Shown here in pieces: positions 5,483 through 7,100 of a stretch of DNA of 7,100 nucleotides (positions are counted from its first letter, which is position 1; each line of letters opens with the position of its first letter). This DNA comes from Scybalenecus merdavium. Lineage in GTDB: Bacteria > Bacillota > Clostridia > Oscillospirales > Acutalibacteraceae. The stretch is taken from assembly GCA_018714405.1 (NCBI GenBank), contig DVNM01000014.1, forward strand, positions 1-7,100, given 5' to 3'. The notes beneath the pieces are model-generated. The model saw only the letters and a list, made by a program, of their open reading frames with translations. It made no database searches and was not told the origin of the DNA. Made by a program: the position numbers and the translations under genes.

Positions 5483-6772
5483 TTATTCAGTTGGTACAGG
5501 CAGCAGGATTTTCAAAGTGAATTTGCCGTCTGTCTGCGTAGTCGTGCAAGTACCGCCGTACTTTTCAGCGGCTTTTTGCATGTTGGCAATGCCAAAGCCG
5601 TGCAGGAACTTGTCGGTCTTGGCGGTGCGGCTGTCCGCTGCCGGTTCGCCGACGCAGTTGTTTTCGATCAGGATAGACACAAAGTTCTGTACCTGACCTG
5701 CTTTTATAAGTATCACTCGCTGATCTTCGGGCAGCTTCTCACTGGCTTCGATGGCGTTGTCAATCCCGTTACCAAACAGCGTGCTGATGTCAAGCGGCTC
5801 TATGAAATCCACGCCGCTGAAATCTATAAAGGCGGAAAAGTCTATATGTTTTTCACGGGCTTTCTCCGCCTTATCCCGGATGATAATATCAAGGAAGCTG
5901 TTGCCCGTGTGGATATAGTTTTCATAGTCCGCAATCTGTGAGCGCAGCTCCTGCGCCATCTGCCGGGTAGCCTCCGTTCCCTGACTGCCTTCCAGTACAA
6001 GCAGATGATTTTTCATATCGTGATAAATAGAGCGTATGCGTTCCTCGTCTTTCTGCTTGTCCTGATAATAGGCATACTGCTGCTGGAGCTGTGCGATCTG
6101 CACCTTGTCCCGCTGCTCCTGCTCACTGAGATACAAATAGTTCTTGATATAAACAAGCAGAATTACAAACAGCATTGCTACAACAATCGCCGCAAGTTCT
6201 ATATTCAAATTAAACCAATCAGCTCTGCCCTCGTGAAATGCTATGGTTATGGTTTGTGCAAACACTTCTATGATAAAAAACGAAATTGAAATCGCAAGCA
6301 GGCTTTTCTTATCAATTCCTCCGGAATGCTTTTTCATAAAGTAATGGAAGAAAAGCATAAAGGCAATTTGCAGCAGAAAATATAAAATATACACCTGCGG
6401 TCTTAAGAATTGCCTTCCTTCTACCATCACCGTCATTTCATTCAAAATACGAGAGGACATAGTTTCTGCCAATGCATTTGCCGCTACAAGGTACACTTGT
6501 TGTGTCATTATACCCGCAATGATATTGACAGCCGCTTCTTTCGTGACAATCTTGTAGGCAAGAAAAGTCAATATCAGCACTACTGGCAGTCTAAAGGTAA
6601 CATCTTCGATAAACCAAGTCCAAATATATGTGGTCGCAAAAAACACCGCAGGCGGTATAAGATTGACTAATTTGTTTTTGATATTCGGGCAATAGGCTTT
6701 CACTAAAACATATATACCAAGCGTTTCGAGCAAAGTACCAACTACATCTAAAATCTGATATACCCACATCAT
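5483..6772 (-). CDS. AgrC-like GHKL sensor histidine kinase
   Basis: The protein is 429 residues long. Residues 1-212 form a polytopic membrane sensor of about six segments (roughly 5-25, 38-54, 62-77, 125-146, 157-178, 190-212), and a coiled linker rich in Glu/Gln/Lys (215-245) follows. The H-box is IRSIYHDMKNHLLVLEG with phospho-acceptor His251 in the HDMKNH form. The ATPase part shows the N-box STLFGNGIDNAIEAS (Asn335, Asn339) and a glycine box HGFGIANMQKAAEKYGG (391-407). This is the AgrC/ComD/VirS class, which usually senses secreted peptides; the ligand here is unknown. The start ATG (6772) overlaps the response-regulator stop in an ATGA, with GGGGGGAT upstream; the next codon is also ATG. 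The membrane half is clearly more A+T-rich than the genes to the left, which may reflect its hydrophobic content or a separate origin. Confidence 0.92.
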   Translation of the reverse strand: MMWVYQILDVVGTLLETLGIYVLVKAYCPNIKNKLVNLIPPAVFFATTYIWTWFIEDVTFRLPVVLILTFLAYKIVTKEAAVNIIAGIMTQQVYLVAANALAETMSSRILNEMTVMVEGRQFLRPQVYILYFLLQIAFMLFFHYFMKKHSGGIDKKSLLAISISFFIIEVFAQTITIAFHEGRADWFNLNIELAAIVVAMLFVILLVYIKNYLYLSEQEQRDKVQIAQLQQQYAYYQDKQKDEERIRSIYHDMKNHLLVLEGSQGTEATRQMAQELRSQIADYENYIHTGNSFLDIIIRDKAEKAREKHIDFSAFIDFSGVDFIEPLDISTLFGNGIDNAIEASEKLPEDQRVILIKAGQVQNFVSILIENNCVGEPAADSRTAKTDKFLHGFGIANMQKAAEKYGGTCTTTQTDGKFTLKILLPVPTE

Positions 6773-7100
6773 AGCATATCCCCCCAGAAGTCAGCCAGTT
6801 TTGCCATAAACTCCTTGCGTTTCGGCTGACTGATCGGGACACGCTCGCCCGTCGTTAAGACCGCCTCCAGATTTTCCACGCTTTTCACATACGCCATATT
6901 CACGATAAAGCTGGCATGGCAGCGGGCAAACTGCCGCTGCGCCTCCAAAAGCGAAGCGACTTCTTTCATACTCTTATAAATGACCTGTTCCTGATCGTCA
7001 AAGTGCAGAAGCACATTGCGCCTCGAAGTCTCCGCATAACGCAGATTTTTATACAGCACCTTATATTTGCCGTTATCATTTGAAAAACTGATATACGGCT
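6769..7100 (-). CDS. LytTR-family response regulator, C-terminal DNA-binding part (cut by window edge)
   Basis: The frame stays open to the right edge; 109 residues are visible. They form a LytTR DNA-binding domain: YISFSNDNGKYKVLYKNLRY, the strand ETSRRNVLLHFDDQEQVIY, the helix MKEVASLLEAQRQFARCHAS, then FIVNMAYVKSVENLEAVLTT and the closing GERVPISQPKRKEFMAKL. The RCHxSFIVN motif is diagnostic. A GTG at 7057-7059 is an internal Val, not a start, because upstream codons continue the domain. The receiver domain would lie beyond the edge. The stop overlaps the kinase start by 4 bases, so regulator and kinase are made as a coupled pair. Regulator-first order differs from the classical agr order (kinase, then regulator). 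Confidence 0.9.
   Translation of the reverse strand, partial: PYISFSNDNGKYKVLYKNLRYAETSRRNVLLHFDDQEQVIYKSMKEVASLLEAQRQFARCHASFIVNMAYVKSVENLEAVLTTGERVPISQPKRKEFMAKLADFWGDML

Overview
The window looks like chromosome of a gut-type Clostridia (Firmicutes), probably an Oscillospiraceae/Ruminococcaceae relative. The pointers are strong AGGAGG-type ribosome binding sites, consensus sigma-A promoters, moderately high G+C, and a gene set (PadR + HAAS/DUF1700 + DUF4097 module, GHKL/LytTR two-component pair, HxlR regulator, Sir2-family remnant) typical of that group. This placement is inference from gene content, not from a marker gene.

Left part, 1-600: the tail of a plus-strand gene (stop at 127-129) runs into a strong hairpin terminator (144-176). 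The terminator abuts the stop codon of a convergent minus-strand HxlR-family regulator (178-513). That regulator has a clear promoter and a 15-bp palindrome over its predicted transcription start. Middle left, 586-1217: there is no intact gene. A dense set of inverted and direct repeats and a near-consensus plus-strand promoter (730-758) lead into a decayed 3' part of a Sir2-family gene. The remnant lacks its NAD-binding N-terminus, has an in-frame TAG and then a frameshift.

Centre, 1218-5265: a compact five-gene minus-strand operon reads padR, DUF1700/HAAS membrane protein, DUF4097-like membrane-anchored surface protein, GT8 glycosyltransferase, TVP38/VTT membrane protein. Adjacent genes overlap or are 5 bases apart. 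One consensus promoter (TTGACA-17-TATAAT) lies upstream of padR, and a perfect 21-bp palindrome covers its -10 box, so PadR probably represses its own operon. The cargo suggests an inducible envelope response that combines a surface sensor or adhesin-like protein, sugar transfer and membrane lipid handling. The last step is inference.

Right part, 5266-7100: a short intergenic stretch holds a tandem 19/21-bp repeat and a strong terminator. It is followed by a visibly more A+T-rich minus-strand pair: a LytTR response regulator (cut by the right edge) translationally coupled to an AgrC-like GHKL sensor kinase. The signal peptide or target genes of this pair would lie outside the window.
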